A stretch of 64,000 bases of DNA from Cnuibacter physcomitrellae (GTDB lineage Bacteria; Actinomycetota; Actinomycetes; Actinomycetales; Microbacteriaceae). Below, in pieces: positions 42,111-50,938 of this stretch (within the stretch, counting starts at the first letter, position 1; each line of letters starts with the position of its first letter). Made by a program: the position numbers and the translations under genes. Below the pieces are notes generated by a model. That model worked only from the letters and a program-made list of their open reading frames with translations, did no database searches and was not told where the DNA came from. The stretch spans positions 2,420,214 to 2,484,213 of the forward strand of contig NZ_BMHD01000001.1 in the NCBI RefSeq assembly GCF_014640535.1. Direction: 5' to 3'.

Positions 42111-43169
42111 CTACGCGGAGATGGCGACGGGGTCGGCGAGGACGTCGAGGCCCACGCGGTCGCCCGGGGCCGGGCGGACGGACGCACCGTGCTGGGCGAA
42201 GACGACCTCGCCGGCGTCGGTGCGGAGGGTGGTGCGGCGGAGGGCGCCGAGGAAGCTCGTCGCGATCACCGTCGCGGGGATGCCCGAGCCGACGGGTCCG
42301 ATCACCATGTTCTCGGGGCGGACGAGCGCGAGCGCGTCGCCGTCGGGCGCGGAGGGGTCGAGCAGGGGCAGCACGATGTCGCCGATGAGGGCGCGGCCCG
42401 CCCGGACGGTCGCCGCCATCGGGTTCGACAGGCCCACGAACGTCGCCACGAAAGGGGTCGACGGATGCGAGTAGAGCGCCTCCGGGGATCCGATCTGCTC
42501 GATCCGCCCCTTGTTCATCACGGCGACGCGGTCGGCGACGGCGAGCGCCTCCTCCTGGTCGTGCGTGACGAAGAGGGTGGTGATCGCGAGCTCGGTCTGG
42601 ATGCGGCGGATCTCGTCGCGGAGGGAGGCACGGACCTTCGCGTCGAGAGCCGACAGCGGCTCGTCGAGCAGGAGCACCCGCGGACGCGTCACCAGCGCAC
42701 GCGCCAGGGCGACACGCTGCTGCTGGCCGCCGGAGAGCTGGTGGGGATAGCGCTCCCCGAAGGACTCGAGTCCGACGAGCGCCAGGGCATCCCGGGCTCG
42801 AGCATGCCGCTCGAGGGCGGCGACGCGACGCATCTGCAACCCGAACTCGACGTTCCGCAGGACGGTCATGTGGGGGAACAGCGAGTACGCCTGGAAGACC
42901 ATCCCCATGTCGCGCTTGTTGGCCGGCACCGCGGTCACGTCGTCGCCGTCGATCGTCAGAGCACCGGCGGAGATGCTCTCGAGGCCGGCGAGGGAGCGCA
43001 GGGCGGTGGTCTTGCCGCATCCGGACGGACCGAGCAGCGCGATGAACTCGCCCGGCTCGACGTCGAGGTCGACGCCGTCGAGCGCGCGCGCGTCGCCGTA
43101 GTCCTTCACGACCGAGCGGAAGCCTATGCGGGCGCCGCGCGTGGCGAGGGTGGGGGCCGGGGTGGTCAT
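42111..43169 (-). CDS. ABC importer ATP-binding subunit
   Basis: ATPase of a spermidine/putrescine-, iron- or aminoethylphosphonate-type importer, 352 aa. Walker A GPSGCGKTT lies at about residues 46-54, the Q-loop is in MVFQAYSLFPHMT, the signature is LSGGQQQRVALARAL, Walker B is VLLLDEPLSALD and the H-loop THDQEEAL. The last 110 residues form a TOBE-like domain (LVRPENMVI). The ATG overlaps the permease stop by 4 nt. Last gene of a four-gene operon. Confidence 0.92.
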   Translation of the reverse strand: MTTPAPTLATRGARIGFRSVVKDYGDARALDGVDLDVEPGEFIALLGPSGCGKTTALRSLAGLESISAGALTIDGDDVTAVPANKRDMGMVFQAYSLFPHMTVLRNVEFGLQMRRVAALERHARARDALALVGLESFGERYPHQLSGGQQQRVALARALVTRPRVLLLDEPLSALDAKVRASLRDEIRRIQTELAITTLFVTHDQEEALAVADRVAVMNKGRIEQIGSPEALYSHPSTPFVATFVGLSNPMAATVRAGRALIGDIVLPLLDPSAPDGDALALVRPENMVIGPVGSGIPATVIATSFLGALRRTTLRTDAGEVVFAQHGASVRPAPGDRVGLDVLADPVAISA

Positions 43170-44197
43170 GGAGCGGAGCCTTCCGAGGGACGGACGGGAG
43201 AAGAGGACGCCGCCGAGCCGGACGGACCGGCGGCGGTGGGGGCCGCGGACGACGCCGGGCCGAGCCCAGGAGTGGGCGCAGGCCCGGCCGCAGGCGCGGC
43301 TGCTGGAGCGCGTGCGGGCTCCGACACCGGCGCAGGAGCGGCCACCGCCGCACCCACCACGCGAGCCGGACGACGGGCCCGCCCGCCCCGCGCGCGGCGC
43401 CCGCGACGCCCCGCCGTCGACACGCGCCCGATCACGAGCAGCAGCACGAACACCAGGGCGAGCGCGAGCAGCGCGAAGATCACCGCGACGTACGGGTCGC
43501 TCTTCGACACCTGCACCAGCGCCGTCTGGAGCGTGTTCCGGTTGAGCAGCGACGCGATGGTGTACTCGCCGAGCACCACGGCCACCGTGATGATCGACGC
43601 CACCAGGATCCCGCGTCGGATGTTCGGCACGATCACCCGGAAGAACACCGAACCCCAGGATGCACCCAACGAGCGCGCCGCCTCCGACAGGGTGACCACA
43701 TCCACCCCCGCGAGGTTGGACTGGATCGCACGGTACGCGTAGGGCAGCACGGTGATCCCGTACGCGAACGCGAGAGTCCACGGTGCGCTGCCGAACACCC
43801 GCACGACGACCGAGTAGACCGGGGCGAGACCCACGACGAGGACGATCGCCGGCACCGTGATCGGGATGATGCAGACGAACTCGAGCGCCCGGCGCAGACG
43901 CGGGGCGCCTACGGCGACGATGACCATCGCGGGCACGAGGAAGACGAGCACGATGACGACGGTCGCGGCCGCGAGCACGAGCGAGTTCCTCAGCCCCTGG
44001 AACAGCACGCGGTACGCGCGCTCCTTCTCCGGATCGAGGATGGCGGCCCAGTGGCCGAGGTCGTAGGTGCCGGCCACCGCCCCACGGAGGGTGAACTCGA
44101 TCATCGCCAGGATCGGGATCGCGAACAGCGCCCCCACGATGCCGAGGACGATCCACCGCACCAGCAGCGACGGCGCCGCGCCGACCGGCCGCTTCAC
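43166..44197 (-). CDS. ABC importer permease 2
   Basis: Inner-membrane permease of the binding-protein-dependent importer, 343 aa, about six helices in residues 15-255. The EAA loop is LSEAARSLGASWGSVFFRVI. The C-terminal 85 residues are an Arg then Ala/Pro/Ser-rich tail that permeases normally lack. GTG start and 4-nt overlaps on both sides place it between permease 1 and the ATPase. Confidence 0.9.
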   Translation of the reverse strand: MKRPVGAAPSLLVRWIVLGIVGALFAIPILAMIEFTLRGAVAGTYDLGHWAAILDPEKERAYRVLFQGLRNSLVLAAATVVIVLVFLVPAMVIVAVGAPRLRRALEFVCIIPITVPAIVLVVGLAPVYSVVVRVFGSAPWTLAFAYGITVLPYAYRAIQSNLAGVDVVTLSEAARSLGASWGSVFFRVIVPNIRRGILVASIITVAVVLGEYTIASLLNRNTLQTALVQVSKSDPYVAVIFALLALALVFVLLLVIGRVSTAGRRGRRARGGRARRPARVVGAAVAAPAPVSEPARAPAAAPAAGPAPTPGLGPASSAAPTAAGPSGSAASSSPVRPSEGSAP

Positions 44198-45114
44198 CGC
44201 TGCCACCGCTCGGTCCGCGACTGCAGGAGCGAATAGGAGTACATGAGCACGACCATCACGATGATCATCCCGAGGGCGAGCGCCCCCGCCATGTTCTCGC
44301 GCCCGAGCACCGTCTCGCTCACCAGCGCGGCACGGATCTGCAGCGGCACGATCTGCGACCCCTGGCTGATCAGCGCGGCGGCGGTCGCGTACGACGAGAA
44401 CGCGTTGGCGAACAGCAGCAGCAGACTGCCGAAGAACGACGGGGCGAGGATGGGGAACGCGATCCGCCACCAGTAGGTGGCCCGGGATCCGCCCAGCACC
44501 GCGTTCGCCTCCGCCCACTGCGGCTTGAGCCCCTCCATGGCCGGCATGAACGTGATCACCATGAGCGGCACCTGGAAGTAGAGGTAGGGAAGGAGGAGTC
44601 CAGGCACCTGGTACAGCCAGACCCCATCCGCATAGATGTCGAGGCCCCAGCCCTCGAGCAGCACGGTGACGACGCCCTGGATGCCGATGGTCGCGATGAA
44701 CGCGAACGCGAGCATCACTCCGCCGAACTGGGCGAGCACGCTCGACACCGAGTCGACGACGGCCCTCAACGCGCCATCGGGTCGGGTGCCGAGCAGCGCG
44801 TAGCAGACCAGTGCTCCCACGACGGCGCCGATCACCGCCGTGACGGCGGAGACCCAGAAGGAGCTGCCGAAGGCGCTGAGCACCGCCGGGTCGAGGAGCC
44901 CCGCGACGTTCGCGAGGGTGAACCCGCCGTCGGCGTCGAAGAAGCCGGTCGCCACCGCGAGCACGGTCGGGATGGCGAGGAAGAGGAGGACGTAGGCCGC
45001 GAACGGGGTGAGCCCGAGAAGCGCGGCGGGCACACGCATCCGACGCCTCGGCGCACCGGGGGTGGTCCCGGTGGCGAGGTCGCCGGACGCGCGTGCTGCC
45101 GTGGCGGTGGTCAC
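44194..45114 (-). CDS. ABC importer permease 1
   Basis: First permease of the importer, 306 aa. Helix 1 is PFAAYVLLFLAIPTVLAVAT, and the EAA-type loop is ANAVLGGSRATYWWRIAFPI. The pattern matches the PotB/PhnU-like group that imports polyamines, iron or phosphonates. GTG start overlaps the binding-protein stop by 4 nt. Confidence 0.9.
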   Translation of the reverse strand: MTTATAARASGDLATGTTPGAPRRRMRVPAALLGLTPFAAYVLLFLAIPTVLAVATGFFDADGGFTLANVAGLLDPAVLSAFGSSFWVSAVTAVIGAVVGALVCYALLGTRPDGALRAVVDSVSSVLAQFGGVMLAFAFIATIGIQGVVTVLLEGWGLDIYADGVWLYQVPGLLLPYLYFQVPLMVITFMPAMEGLKPQWAEANAVLGGSRATYWWRIAFPILAPSFFGSLLLLFANAFSSYATAAALISQGSQIVPLQIRAALVSETVLGRENMAGALALGMIIVMVVLMYSYSLLQSRTERWQR

Positions 45115-46304
45115 TTGATCGCTGCGGCCCAACTGCTGGCGAGCAGCGCCGAGGCGTCCTCGGTCTGCTTCGCGGTGAACTGCACGACGTCGGCGGGCGG
45201 GGCGCCGACGGCGTCGAGCGCGTCCTTGTCGACGGTGCCCGCATCCTGCATCGCGCTCAGGCGGACCGGGTAGGCACCGGCCGCGAGGAAGAGGTTCTGC
45301 GCCTCGTCGCCGTAGAGGAACTCCTGCCACAGGCGCGCCGCCGCGGGGTGCGGGGCGTCGACGTTGATGGCCTGGTTGTAGTAGCTGCCGAGCGCGACGC
45401 CCGGCAGGATGACCGTCTTCCACTCGCGGCCGCTCGAGGCGTCGACGGCGCTGAGGTTGTTGTAGCTCCAGTCGAAGACCACCGGGGTCTCGCCCGAGGC
45501 GATCGTCGCCGGGGTCGGGTCGACGGTGAGGAAGTTCCCCGCCTCGTTCAGCTTCGAGAAGAAGTCGATGCCGGGCTGGATGTCGTCGGCGGTGCCCTTG
45601 TTCTGCAGGGCGGCCAGCTCGACCGCCGCGATGGCCGCGCCGGCCTGCGTCGGGTCGCCGTTGATGGCGACCTTGCCCTTGTAGTCGGCGCCGAGCAGAT
45701 CCTGCAGCGACTTCGGGGCGGGGACCGCCTTCGGGTCGTAGCCGATCGACATCAGGCCCGTGTAGTCGTTGACCCAGAGACCGGTCGACTCCTTGTTGTC
45801 GGCGGGGATGTCATCCCACGTCTCGACCTTGTACGGCGCGAACGTGTCGGTGTTCGCCAGCGCGACGGCGGCGCCGAGGTCGAACACGTCGGGAGCGGTG
45901 TCCTGGCCCTTGAGGTTCTGGGCTGCCTGGATCTCCTCGGCGCTCGACACGTCGGGGTCCGCCGAGTTGACCGTGATGCCGTACTCGTCCTCGAAGGCGG
46001 AGATGATCTTGCCGTAGTTGGCCCAGTTGTCGGGCAGGGCGATGACGTTGAGCTGGCCCTCGGCCTTCGCGGCCTCGACGAGCGCGTCCATCCCGCCGAG
46101 GTCGGCGGCGCTCGTGGCCGTGGCCGCGTCGCCGACGGCGGAGCTGCTGCCCCCGCTGGCGTCGGCCGAGCCGGAGCAGGCGGCGAGGGTGAGCGACAGC
46201 GCGACGGCGGCTGCTCCCGCCGCGAGCGCGGCGCGACGGGGATGCGGGCGACGTCCGGCGCGGAACGCGCTCATGCCGTCGGTGGTCGGGGTGGTGGTGT
46301 TCAC
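45111..46304 (-). CDS. ABC importer substrate-binding lipoprotein
   Basis: Extracellular solute-binding lipoprotein, 397 aa. The lipobox is LSLTLAACSGS (Cys at about residue 43), after a twin-Arg-like basic stretch (GRRPHPRRAAL). The fold resembles PotD/FbpA type II binding proteins, with GQLNVIALPDNWANYGKII and VFDWSYNNL. Substrate unknown. GGAGGA is 5 nt before the GTG start at 46304. It leads the operon SBP-permease-permease-ATPase. Confidence 0.88.
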   Translation of the reverse strand: MNTTTPTTDGMSAFRAGRRPHPRRAALAAGAAAVALSLTLAACSGSADASGGSSSAVGDAATATSAADLGGMDALVEAAKAEGQLNVIALPDNWANYGKIISAFEDEYGITVNSADPDVSSAEEIQAAQNLKGQDTAPDVFDLGAAVALANTDTFAPYKVETWDDIPADNKESTGLWVNDYTGLMSIGYDPKAVPAPKSLQDLLGADYKGKVAINGDPTQAGAAIAAVELAALQNKGTADDIQPGIDFFSKLNEAGNFLTVDPTPATIASGETPVVFDWSYNNLSAVDASSGREWKTVILPGVALGSYYNQAINVDAPHPAAARLWQEFLYGDEAQNLFLAAGAYPVRLSAMQDAGTVDKDALDAVGAPPADVVQFTAKQTEDASALLASSWAAAIK

Positions 46305-46449
46305 GGGTCTCCTCCGATGCTGTGGGCCGGATGCGCGTGGCGCGCGGCACATCCACTGGAGGACGGTATGCACCCCGCCCGACCGCTCGGGGTCGCGCCC
46401 GTGAACCGGGCGTGAACACTCGTGTCCTGCGCGACGCTCGGGGTCAGGC

Positions 46450-46770
46450 TCAGCTCGCGCGGTGAGAGACGATGTACTGTTCCAGGGCCTCGCGTGCGAT
46501 GACCGACAAGCCCCGGCCCTCTCTGCGGGCGAGCTCCTCGGCCTCCTCTCGCAGCTTCGCGGGCAGTCGGAAGTTCACCGAGGGGGAGGTTCCGCGGGCT
46601 GCCCCGAGCGAGGGACGACCACCCGCTCGCTTGCGCTCGACGGTGTACGCCTCAGTGTTCTCCTCGGTGATCCTGGTGCCATCCGCGTACCGGTACTCGT
46701 TGCCCTCGAGGTCCGCGTCGCCGTCGACGATCGGGGTGTTCTCGGTCACGACGTACTTGTTCGGATCCAT
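46450..46770 (-). CDS. Ribbon-helix-helix protein, possible antitoxin
   Basis: 106-residue protein with a C-terminal ribbon-helix-helix of the CopG type (SPSVNFRLPAKLREEAEELA, then SVIAREALEQYIV). The N-terminal half is acidic and contains YRYADGTRITEEN, resembling other actinobacterial RHH antitoxin-like proteins. No toxin gene is adjacent, so it is either an orphan antitoxin or a simple regulator. ATG at 46770 with GAAGGGA upstream. Confidence 0.6.
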   Translation of the reverse strand: MDPNKYVVTENTPIVDGDADLEGNEYRYADGTRITEENTEAYTVERKRAGGRPSLGAARGTSPSVNFRLPAKLREEAEELARREGRGLSVIAREALEQYIVSHRAS

Positions 46771-46821
46771 CAGCCCTGTCCCTTCTCGAATGTCGTCGGC
46801 ATCACGTGGATGAACATCGTG

Positions 46822-46828
46822 CTATAAC
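46822..46828 (+). promoter_or_regulatory. -10 element of a leaderless transcript
   Basis: CTATAAC with TATAAC 5 nt or CTATAA 6 nt before ATG 46834; no ribosome site. Confidence 0.45.
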
Positions 46829-46833
46829 CGAGT

Positions 46834-47235
46834 ATGTCTCAGTATGCGGTGGCGCCGCGGAGGATGAACGGGCCGGGGCTCGCGTCGGTGATCGTGGGCG
46901 GGGTGGGGGTGCTGGCCGCGGTGCCGATCGTGGTCGTGATCGTGGTGCTCGTGGCGGTGGTGTGGGGCGAGCTGGAGCTCGATGACTCCGCTCAGTTCGA
47001 CGTCTTCGTCGGGCTGCTGTCGTGGTTCGTCGCGGCTCCCCTCGCCGGGCTCCTCGGGCTCGGCGGGTCCATCACCGCGATCGTGGGGCTCCTCCGCCGA
47101 CCCCGCACGCTCGCCGGGATCGGGCTCGCCCTGTCGCTCGTCGCGCTGCTCAGCGCGGTCGCGGCGATCACGCTCGCGTTCCTGTTCAGCGCGACCCTCC
47201 AGTCGTTCGAGCCCCTCCTCGGCACGGGCACGTGA
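46834..47235 (+). CDS. Hypothetical membrane protein, 133 aa
   Basis: Small membrane protein of unknown family with three or four helices (about residues 15-45, 58-85 and 92-120) and a DDSAQFD acidic loop. It resembles the DUF4190-like small proteins of actinobacteria, though I cannot confirm it. It overlaps the following small membrane gene by 4 nt. Divergent from the RHH gene. Confidence 0.55.
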   Translation: MSQYAVAPRRMNGPGLASVIVGGVGVLAAVPIVVVIVVLVAVVWGELELDDSAQFDVFVGLLSWFVAAPLAGLLGLGGSITAIVGLLRRPRTLAGIGLALSLVALLSAVAAITLAFLFSATLQSFEPLLGTGT

Positions 47236-47567
47236 ACGGACGCGGACAGACCAACCCTTCGTCGATCGGTCTCGCGGCGCTCGTCTTCGACGCTCCTCCG
47301 TTCGTGGCCTGCGCGTTGGCGGTGCTTCCAGGTGGCGGTCCACCGGCTGCTGCGCTCGGGGTCGTCGCGATGCTCCTGACTCCGGTCTCGCTCGCGGTGT
47401 CCGCTGTCCTGACGGTGTGGGCGCTCACGGTCGCGGTGAGGAGGCGGTGGGTTCACCGCTCTAGCGACTCTGATCTCGTCAAGGAGGTCGGACTCCCCCT
47501 GCTTGCGGCCCTCACGGGCGCAGGCGGAGCAGTCGCACTCTGGATGATCCTGAGCACGGCGTCGTGA
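47232..47567 (+). CDS. Hypothetical membrane protein, 111 aa
   Basis: Unrecognised small protein with three hydrophobic segments (about 13-32, 35-62, 82-108) and a basic loop (VRRRWVHRSSDSD). GTG at 47232 overlaps the previous stop in GTGA, so the two are a coupled pair. Confidence 0.5.
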   Translation: MNGRGQTNPSSIGLAALVFDAPPFVACALAVLPGGGPPAAALGVVAMLLTPVSLAVSAVLTVWALTVAVRRRWVHRSSDSDLVKEVGLPLLAALTGAGGAVALWMILSTAS

Positions 47568-47690
47568 CCCACGTACAGCGGCTGGCGACGATGGGCCCCT
47601 GACGTGACCACGTGAATCGGCGGGTGGACGGGCGCGGGTAACATCGAAAGCGCTCCGACACGTGCACGACCGAGAGAAGAGCCCGAGACG

Positions 47691-48551
47691 ATGACGTTGC
47701 CCACTACATCACGCCCCGCCGACGACGCTGACGAGGTGTCCGCCGAGATCGCACGATCCTGGCTGCTGGTGTCCGCCCGCCGCACCGACGAGTTCGACGT
47801 GGCGCACCGCTCGCGGGCCGACCAGATCGTGCTCGACATCGAGGACGCCGTCGATCCGAAGCTCAAGCCGCAGGCCCGCGAGGATGTCGCGACGTGGCTC
47901 TCGAACGGCGGCAGCGCGTGGGTGCGCATCAACGATCGCACCACCGACTTCTGGAGCGGCGACGTCGATCACCTCAAGGGTCTGCCGGGCCTGCGCGGGG
48001 TGATGCTGGCGAAGACCGAGTCGGCCGCCGACGTCACCGAGACGTTCGACCGGCTGGGCGGATCCACCCCTGTGCTCGCCCTCATCGAGTCGGCGCTCGG
48101 CATCGAGGAGGCCGTGTCGATCGCCCGTGCCCGCGGCGCCTTCCGTCTCGCGTTCGGCAGCGGCGACTACCGCCGCGACACGGGCACCAGCGCCGACGAC
48201 ATGGCGATGGCGTACCCGCGGTCCCGCCTGGTCGTGGCCTCGCGCATCGGAAAGCTCCCCGGCCCGATCGACGGCCCGACCGTCAGCTCCAGCCACCCGA
48301 TCCTGCGCGAGCAGTCGGAGGTGGCGGTGGCGCTCGGGCTCACCGGCAAGCTGTGCCTCGATCGCGACCAGCTGCCGGTGATCAACGAGGTCATCTCCCC
48401 CACCAAGTCGGATGTGACGTGGGCGCGCGACTTCCTCGCCGACTTCGAGGCGCGGGGCCGCGTCATCCGCGACGGGTCCGACCTGCCGCGCCTCGGCCGC
48501 GCGCAGAAGATCGACAAGCTCGCCCGCGCCTTCGGCGTCGAGCCGCTCTAG
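47691..48551 (+). CDS. CitE-like HpcH/HpaI aldolase family protein
   Basis: C-C lyase of the citrate lyase beta-like group, 286 aa. ADQIVLDIEDAVDP holds the metal-binding Glu/Asp, RIND the conserved Arg, MLAKTES and ALIESALGIEEA the further active-site residues, and FGSGDYRRDTG the loop before the C-terminal helix. No CitF/CitD partners are present, so the substrate is probably an acyl-CoA such as malyl-CoA or a related 2-hydroxyacid CoA. Stand-alone gene, convergent with a cupin gene. Confidence 0.85.
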   Translation: MTLPTTSRPADDADEVSAEIARSWLLVSARRTDEFDVAHRSRADQIVLDIEDAVDPKLKPQAREDVATWLSNGGSAWVRINDRTTDFWSGDVDHLKGLPGLRGVMLAKTESAADVTETFDRLGGSTPVLALIESALGIEEAVSIARARGAFRLAFGSGDYRRDTGTSADDMAMAYPRSRLVVASRIGKLPGPIDGPTVSSSHPILREQSEVAVALGLTGKLCLDRDQLPVINEVISPTKSDVTWARDFLADFEARGRVIRDGSDLPRLGRAQKIDKLARAFGVEPL

Positions 48552-48600
48552 CGCGCTTCGGCCTCGGCGGCTGCGCCGTGCGCCGCCGCGCGGCCGGGCG

Positions 48601-48661
48601 CGAGCGCACCCAGAAGGCGCGGCTCTGCGCGCCGGGAAAGCGCTCTTTCTGGGGGCGCTCG
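48601..48661. terminator. Hairpin between convergent genes
   Basis: CGAGCGCACCCAGAA (48601-48615) pairs with TTCTGGGGGCGCTCG (48647-48661) with one mismatch, and a second small hairpin GGCGCG/CGCGCC sits in the loop. Confidence 0.55.
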
Positions 48662-48696
48662 GGAACTGACGCGGGGCGCGGGGGGCGTGGGGCAGC

Positions 48697-48990
48697 TCAG
48701 CGGGTGACGAGCTCGATCTCGACGAAGGCGAACTCGCCGGGGTTGTGGTTGACGACGTTGTGGCGGGCGCCGGGCTCGCGGCTGTAGCTGCGGCCGTGGA
48801 CGTACTCGAACACGGCGTGGCCGCCGTCCTCCTGCTCGACCGCGAGCGTCCCGGTGGAGAGCGGCACGACGACGTACGGGTGCTCGTGCGTGTGCCATCC
48901 GGTCTCCGCACCCGGCTCGAACCGCCACTCCGTCACTCGGAAGGTGCCGTCGTCCACCTGCACGGTCGGCACCGCTGATCTGCGCTCCAT
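48697..48990 (-). CDS. Cupin-domain protein, 97 aa
   Basis: Small single-domain cupin. The metal site is WHTHEHPYVVVPLSTG (His-x-His-x(3-4)-like) and a second His is in ARHNVVNHNPGEF. No enzyme partner is nearby, so the role is unknown. ATG at 48990 has a TAGCGT -10 box 6 nt upstream, so it is probably leaderless. Confidence 0.75.
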   Translation of the reverse strand: MERRSAVPTVQVDDGTFRVTEWRFEPGAETGWHTHEHPYVVVPLSTGTLAVEQEDGGHAVFEYVHGRSYSREPGARHNVVNHNPGEFAFVEIELVTR

Positions 48991-48996
48991 GCGTCC

Positions 48997-49002
48997 ACGC
49001 TA
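48997..49002 (-). promoter_or_regulatory. -10 element of a leaderless cupin transcript
   Basis: TAGCGT on the minus strand, 6 nt before ATG 48990. Confidence 0.5.
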
Positions 49003-49079
49003 TCCCGTGCCCCGACGCATCCGAGACGGATGGCGACGACCGCCGAGATGGGGTACCCGCCGCCGCGGTCCGGCTACGA

Positions 49080-49754
49080 CTACAGCCAGCCGTTCGACTC
49101 GGCGATGCGCGCGGCGTCGGCCCGGTTGCGACCGCCGGTCTTGCCGATGGCGGCGGACAGGTGGTTGCGGACGGTGCCCTCCGAGAGGTGCAGCATGCGG
49201 GCGATGTCGGCGACCGAGCCGCCGGTGCGGGCGAGGGCGAGGGCGTCCGTCTCCCGCTCCGTCAGCGGGGAGTCGCCCTGGGCGAGCGACTCGGCCGCGA
49301 GGGTGGGGTCGAGCACGCGCTCGCCCCGATGGACCCGGCGGATGGCGTCCGCGAGCTGGGTGGCCGGGGTGTCCTTCACGACGAACCCGGATGCGCCCGC
49401 CTGGATGGCGCGCTTGAGATACCCGGGGCGGCCGAACGTGGTGACGATGATCACGCGACAGGACGGCATCGCGGCGCGCAGCTCGGCAGCGGCGGCGATC
49501 CCGTCGATGCCGGGCATCTCGATGTCGAGCATCGCGACCTGCGCGTCCGCCGCTTGCGCCGCCCCGACCACCTCGTCGCCGCGGCCCGCCTCGGCCACGA
49601 CCTCGATGTCGGGCTCCAGCCCGAGCAGAGCGGACAGTGCGCCGCGCACGAGCGCCTGGTCATCCGCCACCAGGAGCCGGATGGACCCGCCGCCGCCCGC
49701 CGATGCCGCGGCGCCCACACCCGCACCCGCACCAGCAACCGCACCCGCGCTCAC
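49080..49754 (-). CDS. NarL/LuxR-type response regulator
   Basis: Two-component response regulator, 224 aa. A Gly/Ala-rich extension (1-24) precedes the receiver domain, with the acidic pair ADDQ and the phospho-acceptor Asp77 in MLDIEMPGIDG. The LuxR helix-turn-helix is ARTGGSVADIARMLHLSEGT. It overlaps the histidine kinase by 4 nt and belongs to the exporter operon, so it likely controls that operon. A CCGTGAC-N4-GTCACGG palindrome near 52869 is a candidate target. Confidence 0.9.
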   Translation of the reverse strand: MSAGAVAGAGAGVGAAASAGGGGSIRLLVADDQALVRGALSALLGLEPDIEVVAEAGRGDEVVGAAQAADAQVAMLDIEMPGIDGIAAAAELRAAMPSCRVIIVTTFGRPGYLKRAIQAGASGFVVKDTPATQLADAIRRVHRGERVLDPTLAAESLAQGDSPLTERETDALALARTGGSVADIARMLHLSEGTVRNHLSAAIGKTGGRNRADAARIAESNGWL

Positions 49755-50911
49755 AGCACCACCCGCAGGCTGAACCCGCCGAGATCGCTCCGCCCCACGC
49801 TCATCCGCCCGCCCGCCGACTCGACGCGTTCCCGCAGACCGGCGAGCCCGGTCGACGTCGCGGCGGAGGCGGTGGGCCCGATGCCGTCGTCGGCGACCTC
49901 GACCTCGCCCCCGCGGAACGATATGCGGCAGGTCGAGGCGCCGGAGTGCCGGATGACGTTGGTCACGCCCTCTCGCACCACCCAGCCGGAGAGCTCGCGG
50001 CGGTCTGCGGGGATGACGTCGGTGGAGGACGGCAGGTCGGCCGCGATGCCCGCCGCCGCCAGCGCCGACCGCGCCGCCGCGAGCTCGGTGCTCACGTTGA
50101 CACCGCGGAACCCGGCGACGGTCGCGCGCACGTCGGCGAGCGCACCCCGCGCCAAGCCCTCGACCTCGGCGATCTCGGTGCGCGCTCGCTGCGGATCGGC
50201 GTCGATGAGCCTGCCCGCGAGCTCGGCCTTGACCGTGATGACGGTGAGCGAGTGGCCGAGGATGTCATGGAGGTCGCGGCCCACGCGATTGCGCTCGCGC
50301 TCGACGGCGAGGAGCTCGAGCTCCACCTGCGTGTCGCGCAGCTGCGCGATCGTCGCGGTCGTCCGCGCGAAGGCCGCCATCATCGCCGAGATCGACAGGA
50401 TGATGGCGGGCAGCCAGAGGATGTCCTCGCTCCACCCCTCCGTGACGCCCAGCGCCACGAGCGCGACGGCGGCCAACCCGACGATCACCGGCCAGGTGAC
50501 CCGCCACGGCAGCAGCCCCATCCCGACCAGCACGCCGACGTAGGTCCACGTCCCGACCACGCCCCAGTGCACCCACGGGAAGAGCGTGAACGACAGCGCC
50601 AGGAGACCGGCGGGCACGAGGAGCCGGAGGCGGAGCGGCAGCGACCAGGTCAGGGGCGCTCCGGCGAGGAAGGCCGCGCCGAAGAGCACGACGAGCGCGA
50701 CGCCGCCGATCGCGGCCGGGACGGAGCCGGAGTGCTCGACCGCATCCTGAGCGATGCTGATCAACCAGATGAGCGCGATCGCCGCGCCCACGTACCAGCG
50801 CCGTGCCCCCGCCGACACGAGGATCTCCGCCCGGGAGAGTCGGCCGAACGACGTGATGGACGAGGGACGGACGGGCCACCCCGGCCCGCCGTCCACTCGT
50901 CCGTCCACCAT
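49751..50911 (-). CDS. Sensor histidine kinase, HisKA_3 (NarX/DesK) type
   Basis: Membrane histidine kinase, 386 aa. About five or six helices fill residues 35-185. The phospho-acceptor is His215 in RDLHDILGHSL, followed by the ATPase domain with VREGVTNVIRHSGAS (N box) and GIGP/STGLAGLRERVES (G boxes). The ATG at 50911 follows a TAGAGT -10 box by 7 nt. It forms an operon with its response regulator, downstream of the ABC exporter genes. Confidence 0.9.
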   Translation of the reverse strand: MVDGRVDGGPGWPVRPSSITSFGRLSRAEILVSAGARRWYVGAAIALIWLISIAQDAVEHSGSVPAAIGGVALVVLFGAAFLAGAPLTWSLPLRLRLLVPAGLLALSFTLFPWVHWGVVGTWTYVGVLVGMGLLPWRVTWPVIVGLAAVALVALGVTEGWSEDILWLPAIILSISAMMAAFARTTATIAQLRDTQVELELLAVERERNRVGRDLHDILGHSLTVITVKAELAGRLIDADPQRARTEIAEVEGLARGALADVRATVAGFRGVNVSTELAAARSALAAAGIAADLPSSTDVIPADRRELSGWVVREGVTNVIRHSGASTCRISFRGGEVEVADDGIGPTASAATSTGLAGLRERVESAGGRMSVGRSDLGGFSLRVVL

Positions 50912-50918
50912 GGGGATC

Positions 50919-50924
50919 ACTCTA
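50919..50924 (-). promoter_or_regulatory. -10 element before the histidine kinase
   Basis: TAGAGT on the minus strand, 7 nt before ATG 50911; a possible internal leaderless promoter in the exporter operon. Confidence 0.4.
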
Positions 50925-50938
50925 CGGTCGCACCCACG

